Positions 1-5,209 of a stretch of 5,209 nucleotides of DNA are shown one piece after another; within the stretch, counting starts at the first letter, position 1; each line of letters begins with the position of its first letter. Position numbers and translations under genes: made by a program. The notes beneath the pieces are model-generated. The model was not told where the DNA came from. It was given only the letters and a program-made list of their open reading frames with translations, and ran no database searches. This DNA comes from CAZXVW01 sp964644025. Its GTDB lineage: Bacteria > Acidobacteriota > Terriglobia > Bryobacterales > Bryobacteraceae. The stretch covers positions 1-5,209 of the forward strand of contig CAZXVW010000258.1 in assembly GCA_964644025.1 (NCBI GenBank), written 5' to 3'.

Positions 1-468
1 CATCACCACCGCGTCCTGCCAGCTCATGCGCCCGGGATCGCGGACCGGCGCGGCGGTGTAAATCCCCAGCGGACCGCAGCCGAGCGCCAGCAGCTTGCCG
101 AAGGCTGCCCAATGGAAACCGCCCGTGCCGGCCGCGTAGATCAGGTATGGGGAAACGAACAGCGCCAGGCACAGCCCGGCCGCGCGGAGGCCTCCCAGCC
201 GGCGCGCCAGCCAGGAGCGGGAGGCGGCAAAGCCGGGCGCCAGGAACAGGAACAGGAGAACGGAGAAGCATAAGTAAATTCCCACGGCAGCGCCCGCCGG
301 AAGCGGGTATCGCCGCAACTCCGCGATAGCGGCGCCGCCGAAAAACACCGACAGGCCGATGTAGCTCAGCAGCAGCGCCGCCAGGCTGGCGTGACCGCCG
401 GACGATGGGTCCCGCGGTCCCTCGAAGCTGTCCCTGTTCTGCTTGCCTGTGCTGGTGCCCACGGCCAC
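1..468 (-). CDS. Multi-pass membrane protein, N-terminal part; possibly a CPBP-family intramembrane protease
   Basis: An open frame of 156 codons starts at a GTG (466-468) and is still open at the left edge, so the C-terminus is missing. A second in-frame GTG lies at 460-462. The first 26 residues are polar. Hydrophobic, probably membrane-spanning segments follow at about residues 27-49, 57-80, 95-114 and 118-137, with arginine-rich loops such as LARRLGGLR between them. The visible end reads PVRDPGRMSWQDAVVM. That layout (several helices, a short polar linker with a W-x-D-A segment, then another domain) resembles what I remember of acidobacterial CPBP (CAAX-like) intramembrane proteases. Their catalytic EExxxR and histidine motifs would lie outside the window, so the family call is tentative. 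The start is only 5 bases past the stop of the RraA-like gene, which suggests translational coupling. AAAGAG about 9 bases upstream is a weak ribosome-site candidate. Confidence that a membrane protein is encoded here is fair; confidence in the protease identity is low. Confidence 0.6.
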   Translation of the reverse strand, partial: MAVGTSTGKQNRDSFEGPRDPSSGGHASLAALLLSYIGLSVFFGGAAIAELRRYPLPAGAAVGIYLCFSVLLFLFLAPGFAASRSWLARRLGGLRAAGLCLALFVSPYLIYAAGTGGFHWAAFGKLLALGCGPLGIYTAAPVRDPGRMSWQDAVVM

Positions 469-473
469 TGCTG

Positions 474-1361
474 CTATCTCTTTGCGGCTCCCAGTTCCTT
501 GAGCCGTCGCGCCCGGTATTCTTCGTACTCCTTGATCAGCTTCGGATCCCGCGGCCGGCCGTAGATTTCGTGCGACTTGTACTTGCCCGTGTTGAGCTTC
601 ATTTTCGTCCACTCGTCGTGAATCTTGATCTCCAGGGCCCGGTCCACCGTCTCCTGCACCAACTCCGGCGGGATGAACGTTGTTCCTTCGCGGTCCCCCA
701 GCACCACGTCGCCCGGCATGACGGTGACGTTGCCGATCCGCACGGGAACGTTCACTCCGATCAACGTGAAATTCGTAACCGCCCCCGGGTTGGCGAACCG
801 GCAATAAATCGGAACCTCGATATCGTGGATCGACTCCAGGTCCCGGATGCCTCCATCGACGACCAGGCCGCCGGTCTTGGTAGCGACCTTGATGTAAGTC
901 GCCAGGTTGTCGCCCACAAAACCGGGGACTTTGCCGTAGGCGTCGGCCACCAGCACATCACCGGGCCGCAGCATGTCAATGACGTACTGATGGCCCCGGT
1001 TGGGAAATCCCTTGGCTCTGAGCCCGGCCATGACGAGATCTTCGAGATCCGGACGCGCCGGCATGTAGACCGCCGTGACGGCGCGGCCGGCCAGTTTCAG
1101 CTCGGGATGGATGATCTTCCAATTCCCCTCGAACTGGTTGACGTACTGGTGGCGGCGGAGCACGCCCCAGCAATCTTCGGCCGACAGCTCCCTTATCTTT
1201 TCAATCAGTGAGTCCGGGACCTTCGGCCGGCCGTCCTCGAAGCGGCCGAACGGGTTCTTCGCCGTGCATTTGATCATCTGTTCTCTGCTGAACTCGAAGA
1301 CCTGTGCGGTAAGCGGGATCGAGAGCACGAGAATTCCGGCAAGTTTCACCAAGCCCATCAT
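474..1361 (-). CDS. Exported RraA-family protein (HMG/CHA-aldolase-like fold)
   Basis: This is a 295-residue protein of the RraA / 4-hydroxy-4-methyl-2-oxoglutarate aldolase family, longer than the roughly 160-240 residues of cytoplasmic members. Residues 1-19 look like a Sec signal peptide (MMGLVKLAGILVLSIPLTA, cleavage after LTA), so the product is probably periplasmic or secreted. An added N-terminal region (about 20-85, with DGRPKVPD at 43-50 and WGVLRRH at 65-71) precedes the RraA core. The core shows PGDVLVADAYGKVPGFVGDN at 133-152, VVDGGIRD at 167-174 and PGDVVLGDREGTTFIPPE at 216-233. Asp151, Arg173 and Asp174 correspond to the metal- and pyruvate-binding residues of the characterised aldolases, although the spacing is one residue longer than usual. 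The C-terminus (about 245-295) is a charged, lysine/arginine-rich tail. Known relatives cleave 4-hydroxy-2-oxo acids to pyruvate; the substrate here is unknown. The start is the first of two tandem ATG codons; no Shine-Dalgarno sequence is seen upstream. It lies 13 bases downstream of the dehydratase gene, so the two are probably co-transcribed. The annotation 'dimethylmenaquinone methyltransferase', often given to this fold, is misleading. Confidence 0.9.
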   Translation of the reverse strand: MMGLVKLAGILVLSIPLTAQVFEFSREQMIKCTAKNPFGRFEDGRPKVPDSLIEKIRELSAEDCWGVLRRHQYVNQFEGNWKIIHPELKLAGRAVTAVYMPARPDLEDLVMAGLRAKGFPNRGHQYVIDMLRPGDVLVADAYGKVPGFVGDNLATYIKVATKTGGLVVDGGIRDLESIHDIEVPIYCRFANPGAVTNFTLIGVNVPVRIGNVTVMPGDVVLGDREGTTFIPPELVQETVDRALEIKIHDEWTKMKLNTGKYKSHEIYGRPRDPKLIKEYEEYRARRLKELGAAKR

Positions 1362-1374
1362 GCAAGGAAACTTA

Positions 1375-2562
1375 TCACAATCCGGGAAAATACTTTGCCA
1401 GGATTTCCGGCCTCAGCTCCACGCCGAAGCCCGGCCTGGCCGAAAGGTAGTAATATCCATTCTCGAAACGGGCAGTAAACGGACGCCAGAGCCTCTCATC
1501 AGATTCCCCCGTGCCGAAGCTCTCCGCCAGGGGGCAATTGTTCGAGGCGGCGATCAGCGCCAGCCCGTACGGACTCCCGCCGCGATGCGGGATCACCGGC
1601 AGCCCGTGCGCCGCCCCCATGGCGGCAATCCGGCGCCCCTCGGTCAGGCCGCCGGACCACGTCAGGTCCGGCTGCAGTATGTGGGTCGCCTGGTTGCGGA
1701 TCAACTCCCGGAAACCGTAGCGCGTGTATTCATGTTCCCCGCAGGCAATCCGGGTTCCGCGGACCTCGCGGCAGAGTCGCCGGTACCCGTCCAGGTCGTC
1801 CGGGTAGAGCGGTTCCTCGATCCAGTCCAGCTTCAGATCGGCGGCGCGTTCGGCGAACTCGAGCGTGTAATCGACATTCCAGCGCGCCAGGCAATCGATC
1901 ATGAGCCGGGCGTCGTCCCCGATGGCCTGGCGTACGGCAGCCAGGCGCGCCAGGTTGCGCTTCATTCCTTCCCGGCCTTCCGCCAGGCCTGCGGCAATGG
2001 AAACCTTGAAAGCGTGAAAGCCGAGCTTCATGCCTTTTTTCAGATCATTGCCGGTGTAGTATGCCGGAATCTTCTTCTTCACCGCGCCGCCGAGTAGTTC
2101 GTAGACGGGCTTGCCCGCGTGTTTTCCGGCTATATCCCACAGGGCCAGATCAATGCCGCTCATCGCCATGATGACGACACCGCGCCGTCCGTAAAACGAA
2201 GTGGAAGCGTACATCTGTTCCCACAGCAGTTCGACGTTCAACGCGTTCGCCCCGGCGAGCAGGTCGCGCAGGTGATGTTCGATGATATAAACGGCCGCGC
2301 CGCCTCCTCCGCCCAGCCCATAGCCCGTAATACCAACATCGGTTTCAATCTTGACGAGGATTTCCCCTGTGAGCTGAGAAAAAGGCCCGAACCAGCGCCA
2401 CCGGGCCGGATCCGTATCGGAGGTGAACTTCTTCGTCCCGAATGCGCTTGCCGGGCGGAGGGGTGCGCGAGCCGCCTTGACTGCGGTGATTTCCACGCGC
2501 TCATCGGAAGCCCACATGGCCGGGGCGCCCGCCGCGCCGAACAAGAAGGTTCTTCGCCGCAT
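1375..2562 (-). CDS. Tat-exported enolase-superfamily (mandelate racemase/muconate lactonizing) enzyme, L-rhamnonate dehydratase-like
   Basis: A 395-residue enolase-superfamily protein. I chose the ATG at 2562 because it begins a twin-arginine signal peptide directly (MRRRTFLFGAAGAPAMWA, cleavage near residue 18). In-frame starts at 2598 (ATG) and 2613 (TTG) would only add non-conserved residues. The N-terminal capping domain covers about 22-150, including the AMSGIDLALWDIAGK segment at 133-147. The barrel carries Lys186 (FKVS), metal ligands Asp223 (MIDC), Glu249 (WIEEP) and Glu276 (GEHEYTRYGF), then Asp299 (LQPD) and His326 (VIPHRGG), the Asp-His dyad expected for proton abstraction. The GEHEYT, ILQPD-x-x-x-x-GGLTE and RPGFGVEL (376-383) segments match L-rhamnonate dehydratase as I know it from E. 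coli. That enzyme dehydrates L-rhamnonate to 2-keto-3-deoxy-L-rhamnonate. The exact acid used here is unproven: the glycine-rich cap loop (84-88) and lack of a clear counterpart to the cap histidine of that enzyme hint at another substrate. Export is unusual for a catabolic dehydratase. It is the first gene of the minus-strand operon. Confidence 0.9.
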   Translation of the reverse strand: MRRRTFLFGAAGAPAMWASDERVEITAVKAARAPLRPASAFGTKKFTSDTDPARWRWFGPFSQLTGEILVKIETDVGITGYGLGGGGGAAVYIIEHHLRDLLAGANALNVELLWEQMYASTSFYGRRGVVIMAMSGIDLALWDIAGKHAGKPVYELLGGAVKKKIPAYYTGNDLKKGMKLGFHAFKVSIAAGLAEGREGMKRNLARLAAVRQAIGDDARLMIDCLARWNVDYTLEFAERAADLKLDWIEEPLYPDDLDGYRRLCREVRGTRIACGEHEYTRYGFRELIRNQATHILQPDLTWSGGLTEGRRIAAMGAAHGLPVIPHRGGSPYGLALIAASNNCPLAESFGTGESDERLWRPFTARFENGYYYLSARPGFGVELRPEILAKYFPGL

Positions 2563-2640
2563 GCCGGGCAATCTATCACAGTGCAACCGCGTGCGCATCT
2601 GGAAATGGTCCAAGTAACCGCGGTGTTATATGATGACGCC
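2563..2640. promoter_or_regulatory. Divergent intergenic region with overlapping candidate promoters
   Basis: These 78 bases separate the dehydratase (leftward) from the esterase (rightward) and must hold any dedicated promoters for both. The one AT-rich patch, at 2625-2631, reads TATAAC on the minus strand (5 of 6 matches to the -10 consensus), which would give a leader of about 55 bases for the dehydratase operon. On the plus strand it reads TTATAT/TATATG and would place transcription within a few bases of the esterase ATG at 2641, which would make that mRNA leaderless or nearly so. I see no good -35 box for either direction, and no Shine-Dalgarno sequence before either start. The assignment is weak. 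Confidence 0.35.
2585..2625. repeat. Pair of AACCGCG direct repeats, possible operator
   Basis: AACCGCGTG at 2585-2593 is repeated as AACCGCGGTG at 2616-2625, with starts 31 bases apart, close to three helical turns. The second copy contains the perfect 8-base palindrome ACCGCGGT (2617-2624). The pair lies inside the divergent promoter region, next to the AT-rich patch, where a regulator of both transcription units would be expected. In DNA this GC-rich, a 7-base repeat can arise by chance, so this is only a candidate site. Confidence 0.25.
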
Positions 2641-3936
2641 ATGGTGCGTCCCGCTGAACTCCTTTCCGCTTGTTTGCTGTGCACGGTTTCGCTGGCTAGC
2701 CTCCCGCCGCTCCAGGCTGCGCCGCGTTTCGAGATCTCCTTCTCCGCCGCGGCGCGCGCGAAACCCGCCGATGGCCGCGTGATCCTCATCGTCTCGACGA
2801 ACCCGGGCGGAGAGCCGCGCTTCCAGGTGTCCTGGAGACTGGAGACACAGCAGATCTTCGGCGTCGATGCGGACGGACTCCGTCCCGGCGAAACCGTTAC
2901 GATTGACGAACACGCCGCCGGCCACCCGCTACGGAGCCTGGCGGACCTGCCGCCCGGCACCTACAACGTTCAGGCCGTGCTCAACGTCTACGAGACGTTT
3001 CACCGGGCCGACGGTCACGTCCTCAAGCTGCCGATGGACAACGGCGAAGGACAGAAGTGGAACCGTTCGCCGGGCAACCTTTACAGCGAACCGCGACGGG
3101 TGAAGCTGGATGGCGACCAGGTTATCCGCATCCAGATGACGAAGGTCATTCCGCCCATCGAGCCGCCCAGGGACACAAAATACGTTCGCCACGTTCGCAT
3201 TCAGAGCAAGCTGCTGACGGAATTCTGGGGCCGCCCGATGTATCTGGGGGCGATCGTGCTGGTGCCGGATGGCTTCGACGAGCATCCCGAGAGGCACTAC
3301 CCGGTCGTATTCCGGCAAGGTCACTTCCCGTCGCGGTTCCGTGGCTTCCGGGAGTCGGGTTCCGGGTTCTCCGCGGAGTGGACCTCCGGCCGGCTGCCGA
3401 AAATGCTGATCGTGCTCACGCAGCACCCCACGCCGTACTACGACGACTCCTACGGCGTGAATTCCGCCAACATGGGGCCTTACGGCGACGCACTGACCCG
3501 GGAGCTTTATCCTTACATCGAGAAGAAGTTCCGGGCGATCGGCCAGCCCTGGGCACGGGTCTTGTACGGAGGCTCCACCGGTGGCTGGATCAGCCTGGCT
3601 CAGCAGATCTTCTACCCGGATTATTTCAACGGGGCCTGGGGATTTTGCCCGGATCCGGTGGATTTCCACGCCTTNNNNNNNNNNNNNNNNNNNNNNNNNN
3701 NNNNNNNNNNNNNNNNNNNNNNNNNNNNNNNNNNNNNNNNNNNNNNNNNNNNNNNNNNNNNNNNNNNNNNNNNNGGCAGCGTCCAGTACGGCAACAACCG
3801 GCCCCACTGTTACGTCGGCGAGGTCCCCAAGGGAATGAGTCCCGAGCAATATTACCTGCCCGTCTTCGCGGAGCATATCCGAAAGGCCGCACCCGCGGGG
3901 GCGGACACCACCAGTTGGATGCCACAGCAGCGTTAA
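2641..3936 (+). CDS. Secreted alpha/beta-hydrolase-fold esterase (esterase D / feruloyl-esterase-like), interrupted by an assembly gap
   Basis: The ATG at 2641 is chosen because it begins a Sec signal peptide (hydrophobic core LLSACLLCTVSLASLPPL, cleavage near LQA at 24-26). The frame is open back to 2119, but that stretch is antisense to the dehydratase. The mature protein starts with a beta-rich domain (about 28-165, including SLADLPPGTYNVQAVLNVYE), then a hydrolase domain from about 180 (IQSKLL-x-x-FWGRP; QGHFPSRFRGF). The nucleophile elbow is GGSTGG with Ser312. After the gap, GNNRPHCY carries a His that fits the catalytic base (nominal residue 389), and the protein ends in AGADTTSW, a tail I associate with acidobacterial homologues. 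The catalytic acid is not visible and is probably lost in the gap. Homologues I recall are about 550-620 residues, so the nominal 431 is too short and numbering after residue 344 is arbitrary. The likely role is extracellular or periplasmic ester hydrolysis, perhaps of carbohydrate esters; the substrate is unknown. It is divergent from the dehydratase operon. Confidence 0.85.
   Translation: MVRPAELLSACLLCTVSLASLPPLQAAPRFEISFSAAARAKPADGRVILIVSTNPGGEPRFQVSWRLETQQIFGVDADGLRPGETVTIDEHAAGHPLRSLADLPPGTYNVQAVLNVYETFHRADGHVLKLPMDNGEGQKWNRSPGNLYSEPRRVKLDGDQVIRIQMTKVIPPIEPPRDTKYVRHVRIQSKLLTEFWGRPMYLGAIVLVPDGFDEHPERHYPVVFRQGHFPSRFRGFRESGSGFSAEWTSGRLPKMLIVLTQHPTPYYDDSYGVNSANMGPYGDALTRELYPYIEKKFRAIGQPWARVLYGGSTGGWISLAQQIFYPDYFNGAWGFCPDPVDFHAXXXXXXXXXXXXXXXXXXXXXXXXXXXXXXXXXXGSVQYGNNRPHCYVGEVPKGMSPEQYYLPVFAEHIRKAAPAGADTTSWMPQQR
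3675..3774. other. Assembly gap of 100 N inside the esterase gene
   Basis: Exactly 100 undetermined bases lie here, the conventional placeholder for a scaffold gap of unknown length. The esterase frame happens to be the same on both sides (the codon phase resumes at 3775). Because the true length is unknown, this does not prove that one uninterrupted gene spans the gap. Esterase-like sequence on both sides does support it. Confidence 0.97.
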
Positions 3937-3940
3937 GGGT

Positions 3941-3973
3941 GGCTGGCGGACCCGCGTTGCCGCGGGTGCAGCC
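3941..3973. terminator. GC-rich hairpin in the convergent spacer, possible bidirectional terminator
   Basis: A perfect 7-base-pair stem, ACCCGCG (3950-3956) with CGCGGGT (3961-3967) around a TTGC loop, is extended by an outer stem GGCTG (3941-3945) with CAGCC (3969-3973). An asymmetric internal loop (GCGG against G) separates the two stems. It starts 4 bases after the esterase stop, between two genes that face each other, a natural place for a terminator. No T-run follows on either strand (only CTTCATTC on the plus side), so it is not a classical intrinsic terminator. Confidence 0.4.
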
Positions 3974-3997
3974 TTCATTCAGCGCGCGAAATTCGGA

Positions 3998-4011
3998 GCC
4001 TGCCCGCAGGC
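3998..4011. repeat. Small inverted repeat downstream of pgk
   Basis: GCCTG (3998-4002) pairs with CAGGC (4007-4011) around a four-base loop, 21 bases past the pgk stop on the minus strand. The sequence could act as part of the pgk terminator or pair with the larger hairpin nearby. It is short, has no T-run, and could be chance in GC-rich DNA. Confidence 0.25.
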
Positions 4012-4032
4012 GCGCCCCCTACGCGTGCCCGT

Positions 4033-5202
4033 TTACTTGTCGGTCAGCGCCGCCACGCCGGGCAGTTCCTGTCCGCTCAGGAACTCGAGTGAGGCGCCGC
4101 CACCGGTCGAGATGTGGCTGATGCGGTCCGAGACGCCGGCCACGTCGATCGCCTTCACCGAATCGCCCCCGCCGACCACCGACGTAGCGCCGGAGTCGGC
4201 CACCGCCTTCGCCAGCTCCACGGTACCCTTGTCAAACGGCGGCTTTTCGAAGACACCCATCGGCCCGTTCCAGATGATGGTCTTGGCGCCGGCGATGACC
4301 TGCCGGTATGCTTCGATGGTCTTCGGACCGATGTCCACGGCCATCTTATCTGGGGGAATGGTCTCGACGACTTCCCCGGGCGCGCCTTCCTTCAGTTCCG
4401 CGGTTACCACGTGGTCGACCGGCAACATCAGCTTATCGCCGGCCTTCTCCATCAGCTCCTTCGCCAGCGTGACCTTGTCTTCCTCGACCAGGGAATTCCC
4501 GGTGGGTTGACCTTTTGCCTTGAGGAAGGTATAAGCCATCGCGCCGCCGATCAAGAGCCTGTCGACCAGAGGCATGAGATTGTTGATCACCTTGATCTTG
4601 TCCGAGACCTTCGCGCCGCCCAGGATGGCCACGGAAGGCCGCTCCGGGTTGGTGATCGCTTTGCCCAGGTACTCGAGTTCCTTCTCCATCAGGAAACCGG
4701 CGGCGGCCTGGGGTAGCGCTTGGGCGACACCGACGACGGAGGCGTGGGCCCGGTGCGAAGACCCGAAGGCGTCGAGCACGAAGACATCGGCGAGTGCAGC
4801 CAGCTTCTTGGCAAACTCGGGGTCGTTCTTCGTCTCTTCGGGGTGGTAGCGAACGTTTTCGAGCAGGAGCACCTCGCCGGGAGCGGGCTTCATCGCCTCG
4901 ACTTCCGGCCCGATGCAGTCCGGCGCCATCTTCACCGGCCGGCCGAGCAATTCCTCGAGCCGCTTGGCCACCGGCGCCAGGCTCATCTCGGGAACCCGTT
5001 TGCCCTTGGGCCGGCCCAGGTGGCTCGCCAGGACCAGGCCGGCGCCCTGTTCCAGAGCATAGCGGATCGTGGGCAGCGAGGCCTGAATACGTTTGTCCGA
5101 CGTGATGGTCTTGCCCCCGTCGGCGAGCGGCACATTGAAATCCACGCGCATAAAAACGCGTTTCCCCTTCAAGTCGAGATCACGAATTGATAGTTTGGAC
5201 AT
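4033..5202 (-). CDS. pgk: Phosphoglycerate kinase
   Basis: A complete 389-residue phosphoglycerate kinase, normal length for bacteria. It catalyses the reversible transfer of phosphate from 1,3-bisphosphoglycerate to ADP, giving 3-phosphoglycerate and ATP, in cytoplasmic glycolysis and gluconeogenesis. The N-terminal substrate-binding domain shows the family signature RVDFNVP at 19-25, Arg38, SHLGRPKG at 60-67, LENVRYH at 114-120 and DAFGSSHRAHAS at 144-155. The nucleotide-binding domain shows LGGAKVSDKI at 194-203, WNGPMGVFE at 311-319 (with the adenosine-contacting Glu319), GGGDS at 344-348 and STGGGASLEFLSG at 365-377. All key residues appear intact. The ATG at 5202 gives the usual N-terminus (MSKLSIRDLDLKGKRVF), and only 7 bases of upstream sequence are in view, so its promoter or an upstream partner such as gap lies outside. 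It converges on the esterase gene and shares a 96-base spacer with it. Nothing links it functionally to the other genes here. Confidence 0.98.
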   Translation of the reverse strand: MSKLSIRDLDLKGKRVFMRVDFNVPLADGGKTITSDKRIQASLPTIRYALEQGAGLVLASHLGRPKGKRVPEMSLAPVAKRLEELLGRPVKMAPDCIGPEVEAMKPAPGEVLLLENVRYHPEETKNDPEFAKKLAALADVFVLDAFGSSHRAHASVVGVAQALPQAAAGFLMEKELEYLGKAITNPERPSVAILGGAKVSDKIKVINNLMPLVDRLLIGGAMAYTFLKAKGQPTGNSLVEEDKVTLAKELMEKAGDKLMLPVDHVVTAELKEGAPGEVVETIPPDKMAVDIGPKTIEAYRQVIAGAKTIIWNGPMGVFEKPPFDKGTVELAKAVADSGATSVVGGGDSVKAIDVAGVSDRISHISTGGGASLEFLSGQELPGVAALTDK

Positions 5203-5209
5203 GGCTACC

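Noticed and set aside
405..2097. Long plus-strand frames (405-1211 and 1075-2097)
   Set aside because: They are antisense shadows of the RraA-like and dehydratase genes; the translations show no domain, and high GC keeps such frames open.
2562..2613. Longer dehydratase N-terminus from the TTG at 2613 or the ATG at 2598
   Set aside because: The extra residues are not signal-like and would place the twin-arginine motif up to 17 residues further in; the ATG at 2562 gives a standard Tat signal. The longer forms are not excluded.
2119..2640. Upstream extension of the esterase reading frame by 174 codons
   Set aside because: It lies antisense to the well-supported dehydratase gene, encodes low-complexity Arg/Pro-rich sequence, and the signal peptide begins exactly at 2641.
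2929..3978. Minus-strand frame of 349 codons and a plus-strand frame at 3057-4121 across the esterase gene
   Set aside because: Both run through the N gap, overlap the esterase, which has clear catalytic motifs, and show no recognisable protein features.
4009..4016. Palindrome GGCGCGCC
   Set aside because: A short GC-only palindrome is expected by chance at this base composition and has no supporting context.
4765..4773. Leu in place of the common Asn before DAFG in phosphoglycerate kinase (VFVLDAFG rather than VNDAFG)
   Set aside because: The E. coli enzyme also has a hydrophobic residue there (VFVMDAFG), so this is normal variation.
4025..5190. Several plus-strand frames opposite pgk
   Set aside because: The minus strand encodes a full phosphoglycerate kinase with all motifs; these are shadows.

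Overview
The window looks like a piece of a high-GC draft genome, most likely from an Acidobacteriota lineage of the Solibacter/Bryobacter kind. This placement is an inference from protein style: a Tat-exported enolase-superfamily enzyme, a Sec-exported RraA-family protein and a large secreted esterase with an N-terminal beta-rich domain are all typical of that group as I remember it. No rRNA or other phylogenetic marker was available to compare. A run of exactly 100 N at 3675-3774 shows that this is a scaffold with a gap of unknown size.

Layout, left to right. Three genes on the minus strand form a tight probable operon, read right to left: an exported enolase-superfamily dehydratase resembling L-rhamnonate dehydratase (2562-1375), an exported RraA-family aldolase-like protein (1361-474), and the start of a multi-pass membrane protein (468-1) that runs off the left edge. 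The spacers are 13 and 5 bases. A short intergenic region (2563-2640) separates this operon from a divergent plus-strand gene for a secreted alpha/beta-hydrolase esterase (2641-3936), which is interrupted by the assembly gap. A 96-base convergent spacer (3937-4032) with two GC-rich hairpins follows. Last is a complete phosphoglycerate kinase gene, pgk, on the minus strand (5202-4033).

How the genes may work together. The dehydratase would turn a sugar acid into a 2-keto-3-deoxy acid, and the RraA-type protein belongs to a fold that contains metal-dependent pyruvate aldolases. Side by side, with both predicted to leave the cytoplasm, they suggest a small extracytoplasmic sugar-acid-degrading module. 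The divergent secreted esterase could release substrate from esterified plant or microbial material. This link is inference from gene order and families. pgk is ordinary glycolysis and looks unrelated.

I found no tRNA, rRNA, CRISPR array, insertion sequence or phage gene. The nearest thing to a novel system is the exported dehydratase/aldolase pair.
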